Below, piece after piece: positions 55,690 to 64,000 of a DNA stretch of 64,000 nucleotides. A program made the position numbers and the translations under genes. The notes beneath the pieces are model-generated. The model had not been told where the DNA came from and searched no databases. It was given only the letters and a program-made list of their open reading frames with translations. The stretch is from DATFDN01 sp963818725. GTDB lineage: Bacteria; Pseudomonadota; Alphaproteobacteria; Acetobacterales; Acetobacteraceae. The stretch is from assembly GCA_963818725.1 (NCBI GenBank), contig CAWFTU010000001.1, forward strand, positions 372,001 to 436,000, given 5' to 3'. How positions within the stretch are numbered: position 1 is the stretch's first letter; each line of letters starts with the position of its first letter.

Positions 55690-58600
55690 TGGTGGCGCGC
55701 GCCGCTCAAAAGAACCCTCGGTCGGCCGCCTCATCCCTCGCCGAGCAACTCCGCCCCCTTTTCGACGCCGCCTTCTACCTGGAGGAGTACCCGGATCTCG
55801 CAAACACCCGCCTCGACCTGCTGGAGCATTACGCCCTCTACGGCCTGAACGAGGGCCGCAACCCGAACCCGTTCTTCGACGGCGCCTGGTATCGCGAGCG
55901 CAATCCCGACGTCGCGGCCTCGGGGATGGACCCGTTGCTGCACTACCTGAGCACCGGCGCGGCGGAGCTGCGCAACCCGCATCCGCGCTTCGACGCCGCC
56001 TTCTATGTGGAGCGCCACCCGCAGGCGGCGGCGAATCCGCTGTTGTTTCACGTGCTTATCGGCCGCGAACTCGGCTTCTCCACCGAGCCGCCCTTTGACG
56101 AGTCGGCGTTCCTGCCCTCGGCCCAGTCCCTGCCGTCCTGTCCCGCCGGTGTGCGGGTCGATGTCGTCATTCCGTGCTATCGCGGCCTCGCGGAGACGCG
56201 GCGCTGCGTCGCCTCCGTGCTCGCCGATCCCGACCGGCCGCCGGGGCAGGTCATCGTCGTGGACGACGCTTCGCCCGAACCCGCGCTCTCGGCCTGGCTC
56301 GCCAGGCAGGCGCGGGCCGGACGCGTCACGCTGCTGCGCAACGCGCGCAACATGGGCTTCGTCGCCTCGGTCAATCGCGCCATTGCGCACGCGGGGCGCG
56401 CCGATGTCGCGCTGCTGAACAGCGATACCGAGGTGCCGGCGGGCTGGCTCTCGCGCCTCGCGGGGCACGCCTACGCCGAGGAGCGGATCGCCTCGGTCTC
56501 GCCATGGTCGAACAACGCCACGATTTGCAGCTATCCCGCCGTCGCCGGCGGCACGTCCGCGTTCGGGCTGGGAACTGATGCCATCGACGCAGCGGCGCGG
56601 GCGGCGAACGCGGGGCGGCGCGTGCGCGTGCCCACCACCGTCGGGTTCTGCATGTACATCAGGCGCGCGGCTCTGGATGAGGTGGGCGCGTTCGACGCCG
56701 AGGCGTTCGGCCGCGGCTACGGGGAGGAGTGCGATTTCTGCCTGCGGGCCGCCGCGCGCGGCTGGCGGCACATGCTCGCCTGCGACACCTACGTGTACCA
56801 CAAGGCAGAGGTGAGCTTCGGCCGGGGCGCCAACCGCGCGCGCACCGCGGGAGAGGCGGCGCTCGCCGCGCGCTGGCCCGAGTTTTCGAAGATGGTCGAG
56901 CGGCATGTCCGGCGTGGACCCGCCGAGCCGGCCCGTTTCGCCCTGACCGCCGAACTCTATCGCCGCGCCGGACTGCCGGTGATCCTGCTCGTTTCCCACA
57001 GCCTCGGCGGCGGCGTGCAGCGCCATATCGAGATCCTGGCCGAGCGTTTGCGCGGCCGGGCCAACGTCCTCCTGCTCCAACCCTCCGAGCGGGGCGCCCT
57101 GATCTCCGCGCCGTCGCTGCCCGGCCATGGCGCCGCCCCGATCCCGGCCGGGCGCGTCGATGCGATGGTCCGGGTGCTCGCCTCGGCCGGTGTCTCGCGG
57201 GTGCATGTGCATCACGTGATGGGGCTTGATCTCGACCTCCGCCGGCTGATCCGCGGCCTCCGCGTCCCGTTCGACCTGACGGTGCATGACTGGTTCCTGA
57301 TCTGCCCGCAGGTGAACCTGCTGCCGCAACTGGACGGGCAGTATTGCAGAGAGCCGGATCAGTCCGGCTGCAATTCCTGTATCGCCAACCGTCCGAGCCA
57401 TGGCGCGCGGGAGATCCTGCATTGGCGAGTGAGCCATGCCTGGCTGCTCCGCGAGGCCGAGCGTGTGTTGTGCCCAAGCGAGGATTCGCGCCAGCGCGTG
57501 GCCCGCTTTGGCTGGGGCGCGAAGGCCGTGCTCGCGCCACACGAGCCGGCCGTGTCCGAGCCCTGGGCGGTGCGCGCTCCGCCCTTGCGGGCTGACGAGC
57601 CTCTCCGGGTCGTTGTCCTGGGCGTGCTGGCCGCGCAAAAGGGCGAGGCGAGCGTGCGCGCCCTGGCCGAGGCGACGGACGCGGCCGAGATCGAGCTGTG
57701 CCTGATCGGATACCCGGAGCGGGAGCTGCCCCGCCGTCTACGGCGGCGGATCAAGGTGACCGGACGCTACGAGGACGACGCGCTGCCGCGCCTGCTGGAC
57801 AGGGCGCGCGCGCATGTCGCGTGGTTTCCCGCGCAATGGCCGGAGACGTGGAGCTACACGCTCTCGGCCGCCATCGCGGCGGGACTGCCGATTGTGGCCG
57901 CCCGCATCGGCGCGTTCCCCGAGCGGCTCGCGGGCCGTCCGCTGACATGGCTGGTCGAGCCCGACGCGCCGGCGGCCGCTTGGCGGGCCGCGTTCGCGGA
58001 GGCGCGGGCGGCGATTGTGACGGGCGATGGCGCGATAGCCGGGACGCGACCCGCGCTAGGGGATTTCTACGACCATGCGTACCTGATCGGCAGAGGCAGG
58101 CAATCTCCCCTTCCCCTTGCGGGAGGGCGCCGGGGGGAGGGGGAGGCCTCCATCAGCGTCATCGTCGTGCCCGAACAGTATGAAACGACTGGCGTGCCCA
58201 CGCCCTGCGCCTATATCCGCCTCCTTCAGCCGCTGCACCATCCGCTGGCGGCGGCGGGCTTGAGGGTGGTGGTAACGGGGCCAGAAGAGGCGCTCGACCT
58301 GCGCGCCGACATCCTGCTGACCCAGCGCCACGCCATTCCGGACCTGGAGTGCGCCGAGGCGCTGGCGCGGCACTGCGAGGCGAGCGGCATGGCGCTCGTC
58401 TACGACCTGGACGACGACCTGCTGCACCCTCCGCCCGACCACGCCGACGCGGCGAGGCTGCGCGAGCGGATATCCGTGGTGAGCCGGTCGCTCGCCCGCG
58501 CCGACGCCGTCTGGGTCTCGACGCCAGAGCTCGCCCGCCGCATCGAGGATGTCCGGCGCGATGCGCGCGTGGTTCCAAACGGCCTGGACGAGCGCCTGTG

Positions 58601-59231
58601 GTTCCCGGACGGGCAGGTGCCGCCGCGCCTTCGGCAGGGGCCGGTGCGCATCCTGTTCATGGGCACGGCGACGCATGATGGCGACTTCGCGCTGATCGAG
58701 CCGGCGCTGGCCCGGCTGCACGCGCGTTTCGGGGCGCGCATCCGGTTCGACATGATCGGCGTCACCGCGCGCGACGACGTGCCGGCCTGGGTGAACCGGC
58801 TCGCCGCGGAAGGAGTGGGGGGGCAGTCCTATCCGGGCTTCGTCAACTGGATCACCCAAATGCCGGCGTGGGACATCGGCATCGCCCCGCTGGCCGACAC
58901 GCTATTCAACGGCGCCAAGTCGGCGATCAAGACGCTCGACTACGCGGCGCTGGGCACGGCGGTGCTCGCCTCCGACGTGCCAGCCTATCGCGGCTCGCTC
59001 GCCGAGGCTGGTGGTGGAAGGCTGGTCGCCAACACCGAGGCGGCATGGGCCGAGGCACTCGATCACTTGATCCGCCACGCCCGGCTGCGGCGGGACTGGG
59101 CCACCCATGCCCGCGCGGCGCTGCTGAGTGACGGGACATTGGCGGCGCAAGCCTCGGCACGGCTGGCGGCGTTCCGCGCGGTGACGGGCCGCGCTCGTCG
59201 CGACAGGGCGCACCACCTGCAAACCGCGTGA
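55689..59231 (+). CDS. Large multi-domain glycosyltransferase (GT2 + two GT4-like domains)
   Basis: An 1180-residue cytoplasmic protein. Residues 25-140 hold three copies of a roughly 40-residue motif (FDAAFYLEEYPDL; FDGAWYRERNPDV; FDAAFYVERHPQA). Residues 160-420 are a GT2 domain (VDVVIPCYRGLAETRRCVAS, LLNSDTEVPAGWL, YGEECDFCLRAAARG). Residues 430-790 are GT-B/GT4-like (LLVSHSLGGGVQRHIEILAE, PLRVVVLGVLAAQKGEASVR, SAAIAAGLPIVAARIGAFPE). After a linker containing an in-frame palindromic repeat, residues about 820-1160 are a second GT-B domain (MALVYDLDDDLLHPPPDHAD, RILFMGTATHDGDFALIEPA, LDYAALGTAVLASDVPAYRG). It probably builds a complex surface glycan or glycosylates a cell-surface protein. 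Confidence 0.82.
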   Translation: MVARAAQKNPRSAASSLAEQLRPLFDAAFYLEEYPDLANTRLDLLEHYALYGLNEGRNPNPFFDGAWYRERNPDVAASGMDPLLHYLSTGAAELRNPHPRFDAAFYVERHPQAAANPLLFHVLIGRELGFSTEPPFDESAFLPSAQSLPSCPAGVRVDVVIPCYRGLAETRRCVASVLADPDRPPGQVIVVDDASPEPALSAWLARQARAGRVTLLRNARNMGFVASVNRAIAHAGRADVALLNSDTEVPAGWLSRLAGHAYAEERIASVSPWSNNATICSYPAVAGGTSAFGLGTDAIDAAARAANAGRRVRVPTTVGFCMYIRRAALDEVGAFDAEAFGRGYGEECDFCLRAAARGWRHMLACDTYVYHKAEVSFGRGANRARTAGEAALAARWPEFSKMVERHVRRGPAEPARFALTAELYRRAGLPVILLVSHSLGGGVQRHIEILAERLRGRANVLLLQPSERGALISAPSLPGHGAAPIPAGRVDAMVRVLASAGVSRVHVHHVMGLDLDLRRLIRGLRVPFDLTVHDWFLICPQVNLLPQLDGQYCREPDQSGCNSCIANRPSHGAREILHWRVSHAWLLREAERVLCPSEDSRQRVARFGWGAKAVLAPHEPAVSEPWAVRAPPLRADEPLRVVVLGVLAAQKGEASVRALAEATDAAEIELCLIGYPERELPRRLRRRIKVTGRYEDDALPRLLDRARAHVAWFPAQWPETWSYTLSAAIAAGLPIVAARIGAFPERLAGRPLTWLVEPDAPAAAWRAAFAEARAAIVTGDGAIAGTRPALGDFYDHAYLIGRGRQSPLPLAGGRRGEGEASISVIVVPEQYETTGVPTPCAYIRLLQPLHHPLAAAGLRVVVTGPEEALDLRADILLTQRHAIPDLECAEALARHCEASGMALVYDLDDDLLHPPPDHADAARLRERISVVSRSLARADAVWVSTPELARRIEDVRRDARVVPNGLDERLWFPDGQVPPRLRQGPVRILFMGTATHDGDFALIEPALARLHARFGARIRFDMIGVTARDDVPAWVNRLAAEGVGGQSYPGFVNWITQMPAWDIGIAPLADTLFNGAKSAIKTLDYAALGTAVLASDVPAYRGSLAEAGGGRLVANTEAAWAEALDHLIRHARLRRDWATHARAALLSDGTLAAQASARLAAFRAVTGRARRDRAHHLQTA
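58104..58146. repeat. Palindromic GC repeat inside the glycosyltransferase gene
   Basis: Blocks CTCCCCTTCCCC and GGGGGGAGGGGGAG flank a GGGAGGG core. In frame they encode SPLPLAGGRRGEGEA, a peptide foreign to glycosyltransferases, in the linker between the second and third domains. It is related to the repeats at 42475-42591. Confidence 0.65.
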
Positions 59232-59318
59232 CGGGTTGTCGGGCCGCCCGGAGATCACTACCGTCCTGTCGCACAACAAGAAGCACCGGCCGCAAGCTGG
59301 TCGAAACGGAGGAAGGAC

Positions 59319-60407
59319 ATGCAAAAGGCTGTCACGACGCTGCTCGCCGCCCTTGGATGGGCGGCACTCGGCGCCGCACCGGCGCTGGCCGCGCAAGGCG
59401 AGCCGCCCTGCACGCCGATGAAGGGCGTCAAGTTCATCTGCAACGCCACCAATGTGGAGGACTTCGCGCCGGTTCCCAGCAGCTCCTGGGTGTTCGGCAG
59501 CGATCTTCCCACGCCGGGGACGAAGCAGGGCTACTTGCACCTGTTCGACGCCCGGAAGGACACGGTTTCCAGGATCGAACCGTCGCAGATCGCGACACAG
59601 CCGGACAAGCAGCGCTATCCCGATTGCCCCGGCCCTCCGGACATGGCGATCTTCGCGCCGCACGGCCTTGATCTCACCCCGCCCAAGAACGGTCGCGCGG
59701 TGCTCTACGTCGTCAACCACGGCGGGCGCGAGTCGGTGGAGGCGTTCGATGTCGATCTGAGCAAGGCGCGGCCCGCGCTGACCTGGACTGGCTGTGCCGT
59801 CGTTCCGCCGAAGTTCTGGCCAGACGCCGTCGCCTCGCTGCCTGACGGCGGTCTGATTGTCACGAGCCTGTGGGATCCAACGGACCCGAACCGGGTGGAC
59901 AAGCTGTCCAATGGCGAGCCGGTGGGCGCGCTCGATGAATGGCGCCCCGACAAGGGCTGGTCCGAGGTGCCGGAAAGCCAGAGCATGTCCGGGCCGAATG
60001 GCGTGATTGTCTCGCCGGACGGCAAGGAGATCTTCGTCGCCCTGTGGTCGGGCCATCAGGTGATGCGCCTGTCGCGGGGAACCGACCCGGTGAAAAAGGA
60101 CAGCGTGCCGACCGGCATCCTGACCGACAACGTGCGCTGGTCGCCGGACGGCAGGACGATCTATGTCGGCGGCCAGGACACGACGGTGAAGCAGGTGCTC
60201 GCCTGCTTCGAATCCAACCAGGCCAATTGCCCCAACGTGCCGTTCAAGATCTACGCGATGAACCCGCAGACGATGAAGCTGACTGATCTGGTGAAAAGCG
60301 GGGTCTATGGGGTGATGGGTGCCGGGACGGGGGCGATCAGGGAGGGCAACCAGCTCTGGGTCAGCAGCTTCCGGGCGGACCGGATCGGGTTGTTTCCCAT
60401 GAAGTAG
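59319..60407 (+). CDS. Exported SMP-30/gluconolactonase-like beta-propeller protein
   Basis: A 362-residue protein with a clear Sec signal (VTTLLAALGWAALGAAPALA, cleaved before AQGE) and a six-bladed propeller of the SMP-30 / strictosidine-synthase-like / paraoxonase type: APHGLDLTPPKNGRAVLYVV with NHGG, WPDAVASLPDGGLIVTSLWD, MSGPNGVIVSPDGKEIFVAL, LTDNVRWSPDGRTIYVGGQD. These Asn/Asp-rich turns bind the catalytic calcium in the family. The substrate is unknown (lactone or ester). ATG 59319 has GGAGGAAGGAC upstream. Confidence 0.83.
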   Translation: MQKAVTTLLAALGWAALGAAPALAAQGEPPCTPMKGVKFICNATNVEDFAPVPSSSWVFGSDLPTPGTKQGYLHLFDARKDTVSRIEPSQIATQPDKQRYPDCPGPPDMAIFAPHGLDLTPPKNGRAVLYVVNHGGRESVEAFDVDLSKARPALTWTGCAVVPPKFWPDAVASLPDGGLIVTSLWDPTDPNRVDKLSNGEPVGALDEWRPDKGWSEVPESQSMSGPNGVIVSPDGKEIFVALWSGHQVMRLSRGTDPVKKDSVPTGILTDNVRWSPDGRTIYVGGQDTTVKQVLACFESNQANCPNVPFKIYAMNPQTMKLTDLVKSGVYGVMGAGTGAIREGNQLWVSSFRADRIGLFPMK

Positions 60408-60475
60408 CCCCTTCCTCCGCTTGCGCTACGGCATTCAAAGATCAGCCGAAGGAAACAATCAGCAAAACATAAATT

Positions 60476-60686
60476 GTCATGCGCGGGCTTGACCCGCGCA
60501 TCCACCGTATGGTCCGCGCTACTTGCGGCTTGGGTTGGAGTGCCGGCCAAGCCCAATGTTGTCCGGTTTGAGCGTGAGCTGGCCTCTGGCGACACTTCCG
60601 ACGTCATGCTCGCGCTCGTCGCGAGCATCCACGCCGCCCTGGGCCGCTACAAAAACGTGGATGCCCGTGACAAGCACGGGAATGAC
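60476..60686. repeat. Cluster of three REP-like palindromes
   Basis: Three 30-nt units at 60476-60505 (+), 60603-60632 (+) and 60657-60686 (-). Each starts GTCAT, ends ATCCAC and forms a 7-8 bp stem around a CTTG, CTCG or similar loop. They are the same family as the two units inside the element at 37131-37295. Extragenic, between two convergent genes. Confidence 0.8.
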
Positions 60687-60984
60687 GATAAGGGTCAAGG
60701 CCAAGGGTAAGCGCAGGAGCGGTTAGTACAAGGTGCTTCGGCGGAGACGTGTGGATGCCATCGCTGCCAAAGCGGGGAGAGGCAGCTCGAAATCAGCGCG
60801 TTCCAGCGGCGGACCACATTGTCGGTTTGTTGGATGGTTTGTAGGACTCTAGCTCGTCCGCGTATCGTTCGTTTCTCACGCCATTCGCGCCCTAGTATTC
60901 CTCGACGGACTTCACCCGTCGCTTGGCCGCGGGCACGTAACAAACGAAAATCAATGCGCTGCCCGATCAGAAGCGCCGCACCGC
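60687..60984. other. Intergenic stretch without recognised gene
   Basis: Frames stay open on the minus strand only as a run-on of the shifted trpE frame. Nothing in the sequence suggests a real gene, RNA or clear terminator. Confidence 0.5.
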
Positions 60985-62494
60985 TCACCCCTTGCCGGCC
61001 GCGAAGCGTACCGCCTCCTCCGCCGCCCGGAACAGCGCCCGCGCCTTCTGTCGGCACTCCTCGGTACTCCGCTTCCGGCTCCGAGTCCGCCACGATGCCG
61101 GCCCCGGCCTGCACGTGCATCGTGCCGTCCTTCACCAGCGCGGTGCGCAGCCCGATGCAGGTGTCCATGGTGCCGTTGACAGCGAAGTAGCCGATGCAAC
61201 CGGCGTAGATGCCGCGCCGCGTCGGTTCCATCTCCTCGATGATCTCCATCGCCCGCACCTTGGGCGCGCCCGAGAGCGTGCCCGCGGGGAAACTCGCCAC
61301 GAGCGCGTCCAGCGCGTCGAACTCGCGCCGCAGCGTGCCCTCGACGTTGGAGCTGATGTGCATGACGTGGCTGAAGCGCTCCACGACGAAGCTTTCCGTC
61401 ACGCGCACACTGCCGATCTCGGCGACCCGGCCGACATCGTTGCGACCGAGGTCGAGCAGCATCAGGTGCTCGGCTCGCTCCTTCGGGTCGGCCAGCAGCT
61501 CGGCCTCCAGCGCCTGGTCCTCCTCGTGCGTGGCGCCGCGTCGGCGCGTGCCGGCGAGCGGGCGCAGCGTCACCACGCCGTCGCGCAGCCGCACCAGGAT
61601 CTCGGGCGAGGAGCCGACCACGGCGAATCCGCCAAAGTCGAGGAAGAACAGGAACGGCGCCGGATTGATCCGCCGCAGCGCGCGGTAGAGCGCGAACGGG
61701 GGCAGGGCGAAGGGGGCGGCGAAGCGCTGGCTGAGTACCACCTGGAACGCGTCGCCGGCGGCGATGTACTCCTTGGCGCGCTCTACCATGCCCAGGAACG
61801 CGCCCTTGGGGATGTTCGATTCGGGCTCGGGCGGGGCGGGCAGGGATACCGGGGGCGCGGGGTGGGGGAGGGGACGCTCCAACGCCGCCCCGGCCTCCGC
61901 CAGGCGGGCGTTCGCGGCCTCCCAAGCGTGCGCAGCGGAGACGGACTCGGCTGGGCGGACCGGCGCGGCGAGGGTCAGCTCGTCATTGACGTTGTCAAAG
62001 ATCGCGAACAGCGTCGGGCGGATCAGCAGCGCGTCGGGAACGCCAACCGCGTCCGTGTTGCGTGCGGGCAGCCGCTCCATCAGTCGCACCATGTCGTAGC
62101 CGAGATAGCCAACCAGCCCGGCGATTGGCGGCAGCCCGGGGGGGACGTCCAGCCTCGCCTCGGCGATCGCCGCGCGCAGGCTCTCCAACGCCGGGCGCGG
62201 CTCGGCCTGGAACGCGTGCGGGGCTGAGCGCGCGTGGCGGTTCACGTCTGCCTGCCCATTCCGGCAGCGCCAGATCAGGTCAGGGTCCATCCCGATGATG
62301 GAATAGCGCCCGCGCGTCGCCCCGCCCTCCACGCTCTCCAACAGGAAGGCGTTGGGGCGGCCATGCGCGAGCTTGAGGAAGGCGGCGACCGGGGTTTCGA
62401 GGTCGGCGACGAGGCGCCGCCAGACCAGGCTGCCGCGACCCGCCTCATAGGCGGCACGGAAGGCGGCGAAGCCTGGGGGAGGCGCCATGTCCAT
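60985..62494 (-). pseudogene. trpE: Anthranilate synthase component I with C-terminal frameshift
   Basis: Chorismate-using first enzyme of tryptophan synthesis, about 500 residues. From ATG 62494 the N-terminal domain holds the tryptophan-feedback region (AFLLESVEGGATRGRYSIIG), and the catalytic domain is complete: QVVLSQRF, GSSPEILVRL, PLAGTRRRG, LLDLGRNDVGRVAEIGSVRV, FPAGTLSGAPKVRAMEIIEE, GIYAGCIGYFAVNG, QAGAGIVADSEPEAEY. At about 61064 one extra base changes the last 27 or so residues; the expected end (EECRQKARALFRAAEEAVRF) is one frame over and stops at 60985. The literal frame runs on to 60695. All active-site motifs precede the shift, so activity might survive, or this is an assembly indel. 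It starts 9 bp after the ppiD-like gene. Confidence 0.9.
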
Positions 62495-62503
62495 TGAGGA
62501 AGC

Positions 62504-64000
62504 CTATTGCTGCACGAAACTGTCGAAGACGGCTTGGTTGACACGCGGCTCGACGCGGGCGCGCAGCGCGTTCGCGAAGCCCTGCGCCAAGTCGGCGGCG
62601 GTGGCGCGGGCCAAGACCTCGCGCACCGCGTCGTAGCGGGCGGAATCGGCCTTCGGCTCCGGCTTTTCGATCTTGTCCGGAACGGCGACAAGGAACGCCT
62701 CCGGCGTCTCCACCATCGTCGGCTCGCCCGGCTTCAGGCCGAACAGCACGCGCTGGAGCTCGGGCGGCATTCCCTCGGCCTGGCCATCGCGCGTGACGAG
62801 CGGCGTCGTGCGCACGCTGCGCCCGGCCTTTGCGGCCGCGTCGGCCAGCGACTCGCCCCCGCGCAGCGCGGCCAGCATTTGCGCCGCCACCTTCTCCTGC
62901 GCCTTGATCCGCGCGTCCTGGAGCCAGCCCGCCTTTACCTGGTCCCTCACTTGGTCGAACGGCTTCTGCGAGGCAGGAATGACCTGCTCGACCTCCACGG
63001 CATAGAAGGCGGAGCCGACTCCCGGCACCTGCACCTCCGTCATCTGCGAGGGCGGGCCAGGCGGATGGCTGAACGCGGCCTCGACCAGGGCCTTGCGCAG
63101 CTCGGGCGGGCCAGGGATGGGGGCTGGCGTGCCCTCTGGCATGTTGCCCTTCGCGTCGAGCGTGCCGGTCACGCCGGCAAGCCCGAGATCGGCGGGCAGC
63201 CTGTCGAGCCCGGCCCCGGTGCCGAGCAGGTCATCGACCTTGCCCGCGCGGTCGTAGAGCAGCGCGGCCGCCTTCTCGTTCAGCACCTTCGCGCGCACCT
63301 CGTTCTCCGCCTGCGCGAAGCTCTGCTCGTGCCCCGGCGCGGCCGAGGTCACGCGCAGCACCGCCCAGCCGAGTGCGGCCTGCACCGGGCCGGCGACCTG
63401 GTCGGGCGCGGTGGCGAAAGCCGCCTTGGCGAGCGCCGCGTCCGGGATCTGCTGCTCAGTTGCGGCGTCGAGGGCAACGCCGGAGCCGCCCGCCGCCTCG
63501 GCCGCCTTCTGCACCGCCGTCCAATCGGCCCCGCCCCGCCACTGCGCGGCGAGCGCTTGCGCCTTGGCCTGATCCGGAGCGATGGCGACCTGGATGGACC
63601 GGCGGGCTGGTTCGACGAACTGGGCCTTGTGCGCGTTGTACCAGGCCCGCAGCTCGTTTTGTGGCACGTCGAGCGACTTGGCGATCGTCTCCGCTGACAG
63701 GATCGCGGCTTTGACGTGGCGGAACTCGGGAACCCGGAACGCGTCGGCGTGGTTGGCGTACCAGCGCCGCAGCTCGGCCTCGGTGGGCGCGAGAGGCGCG
63801 GGGGCGGCGGCGAAGGGCAGCTCGATCAGGGCCGCTGAGCGGCGCTCCGTCTCGAAGGCGAAGACCGCGCGGACCAGCGCGTCCGGCGGCGCGGCGCCGG
63901 CGATAACGGCGTCCAGGACCTGCCCGCGCGCGAGGTCGGCGCGCACAAGCGAGAGGAACTCGCCCTCGGTCAAGTTGTTGGCGCGCAGCACGCTGTCCAG
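62504..64000 (-). CDS. PpiD-like peptidyl-prolyl isomerase (N-terminus outside window)
   Basis: At least 498 residues, entering from the right edge. It shows the SurA/PpiD chaperone-like N-domain pattern (RANNLTEGEFLSLVRADLAR, APTEAELRRWYANHADAFRV with FRHVK), a parvulin-like middle region (WTAVQKAAEAAGGSGVALDA ... LGWAVLRVTSAAPGHEQSFA) and a C-terminal helical domain ending FDSFVQQ. PpiD is a membrane-anchored periplasmic folding factor; the anchor would be in the missing N-terminus. A position directly upstream of trpE on the same strand suggests an operon. Confidence 0.85.
   Translation of the reverse strand: MDSVLRANNLTEGEFLSLVRADLARGQVLDAVIAGAAPPDALVRAVFAFETERRSAALIELPFAAAPAPLAPTEAELRRWYANHADAFRVPEFRHVKAAILSAETIAKSLDVPQNELRAWYNAHKAQFVEPARRSIQVAIAPDQAKAQALAAQWRGGADWTAVQKAAEAAGGSGVALDAATEQQIPDAALAKAAFATAPDQVAGPVQAALGWAVLRVTSAAPGHEQSFAQAENEVRAKVLNEKAAALLYDRAGKVDDLLGTGAGLDRLPADLGLAGVTGTLDAKGNMPEGTPAPIPGPPELRKALVEAAFSHPPGPPSQMTEVQVPGVGSAFYAVEVEQVIPASQKPFDQVRDQVKAGWLQDARIKAQEKVAAQMLAALRGGESLADAAAKAGRSVRTTPLVTRDGQAEGMPPELQRVLFGLKPGEPTMVETPEAFLVAVPDKIEKPEPKADSARYDAVREVLARATAADLAQGFANALRARVEPRVNQAVFDSFVQQ

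Overview
The window is a high-GC bacterial chromosome segment. The gene set (COQ9-family ubiquinone factor, a carA/carB/greA block beside yqeY-dnaG-rpoD, PcaHG, acyl-CoA carboxylase) and the codon use point to an alphaproteobacterium. The order Rhodospirillales, probably Acetobacteraceae, is my best guess; it rests on gene order and on a CarA with a helix-turn-helix-like N-terminus, not on a database search. No rRNA, tRNA or CRISPR array was seen.

Layout. 1-7 kb: catabolic and housekeeping genes (ABC substrate-binding protein, broken succinate-semialdehyde dehydrogenase, PhzF, COQ9, peptide deformylase, S21, zinc CDF exporter, protocatechuate 3,4-dioxygenase with a frameshifted alpha subunit). 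7-9 kb: a CBS protein, a lone receiver protein and gene remnants. 9-13.7 kb: a complete liv-type branched-chain amino-acid ABC operon (livK-G-F-H-M order, minus strand), with frameshifts in four of five genes. 13.9-17.5 kb: a CitE-like lyase and a CaiB/BaiF CoA-transferase cut by an IS4-family element with a 9-10 bp target duplication. 17.5-22.2 kb: PRC-barrel protein, radC, map, rpiA, a methyltransferase and a glycosyltransferase.

22.2-35.4 kb is the most unusual part. A divergent enoyl-CoA hydratase / acyl-CoA carboxylase pair is present as two diverged partial copies that bracket an AT-richer island of about 10 kb. The island holds the wreck of a three-gene minus-strand operon for exported proteins: a trypsin-like serine protease, a Tat-type CHAP (TIGR02594-like) peptidase and a proline-rich repeat protein. 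IS3-, IS5-, IS630- (two inverted copies) and IS1595-family elements have broken it. The DNA between the two IS630 copies has been inverted. Flipping it back in silico restores the protease and the CHAP gene reading through both TA target sites, in frame. Both IS630 copies carry the same 44-bp palindromic insertion that splits their transposase.

35.4-51 kb returns to core genome: NIPSNAP protein, quinone oxidoreductase, a 165-bp fold-back MITE-like repeat, ilvA, greA, carB, carA (with HTH-like N-terminal extension), yqeY, dnaG, rpoD, GNAT, a frameshifted histone-deacetylase-like hydrolase, TusA and a ROK sugar kinase. 51.4-59.2 kb is a surface-polysaccharide or glycosylation cluster (two methyltransferase domains, two GT61 domains and a 1180-aa multi-domain glycosyltransferase). 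The window ends with an exported SMP-30-like protein, a cluster of REP-like palindromes, trpE (frameshifted near its C-terminus) and a PpiD-like peptidyl-prolyl isomerase.

Single-base frameshifts are frequent (gabD, pcaG, livK/G/F/H, caiB, the protease, several transposases, the HDAC-like gene, trpE), often in short homopolymers. Some may be true decay and some assembly error; only read data can decide.
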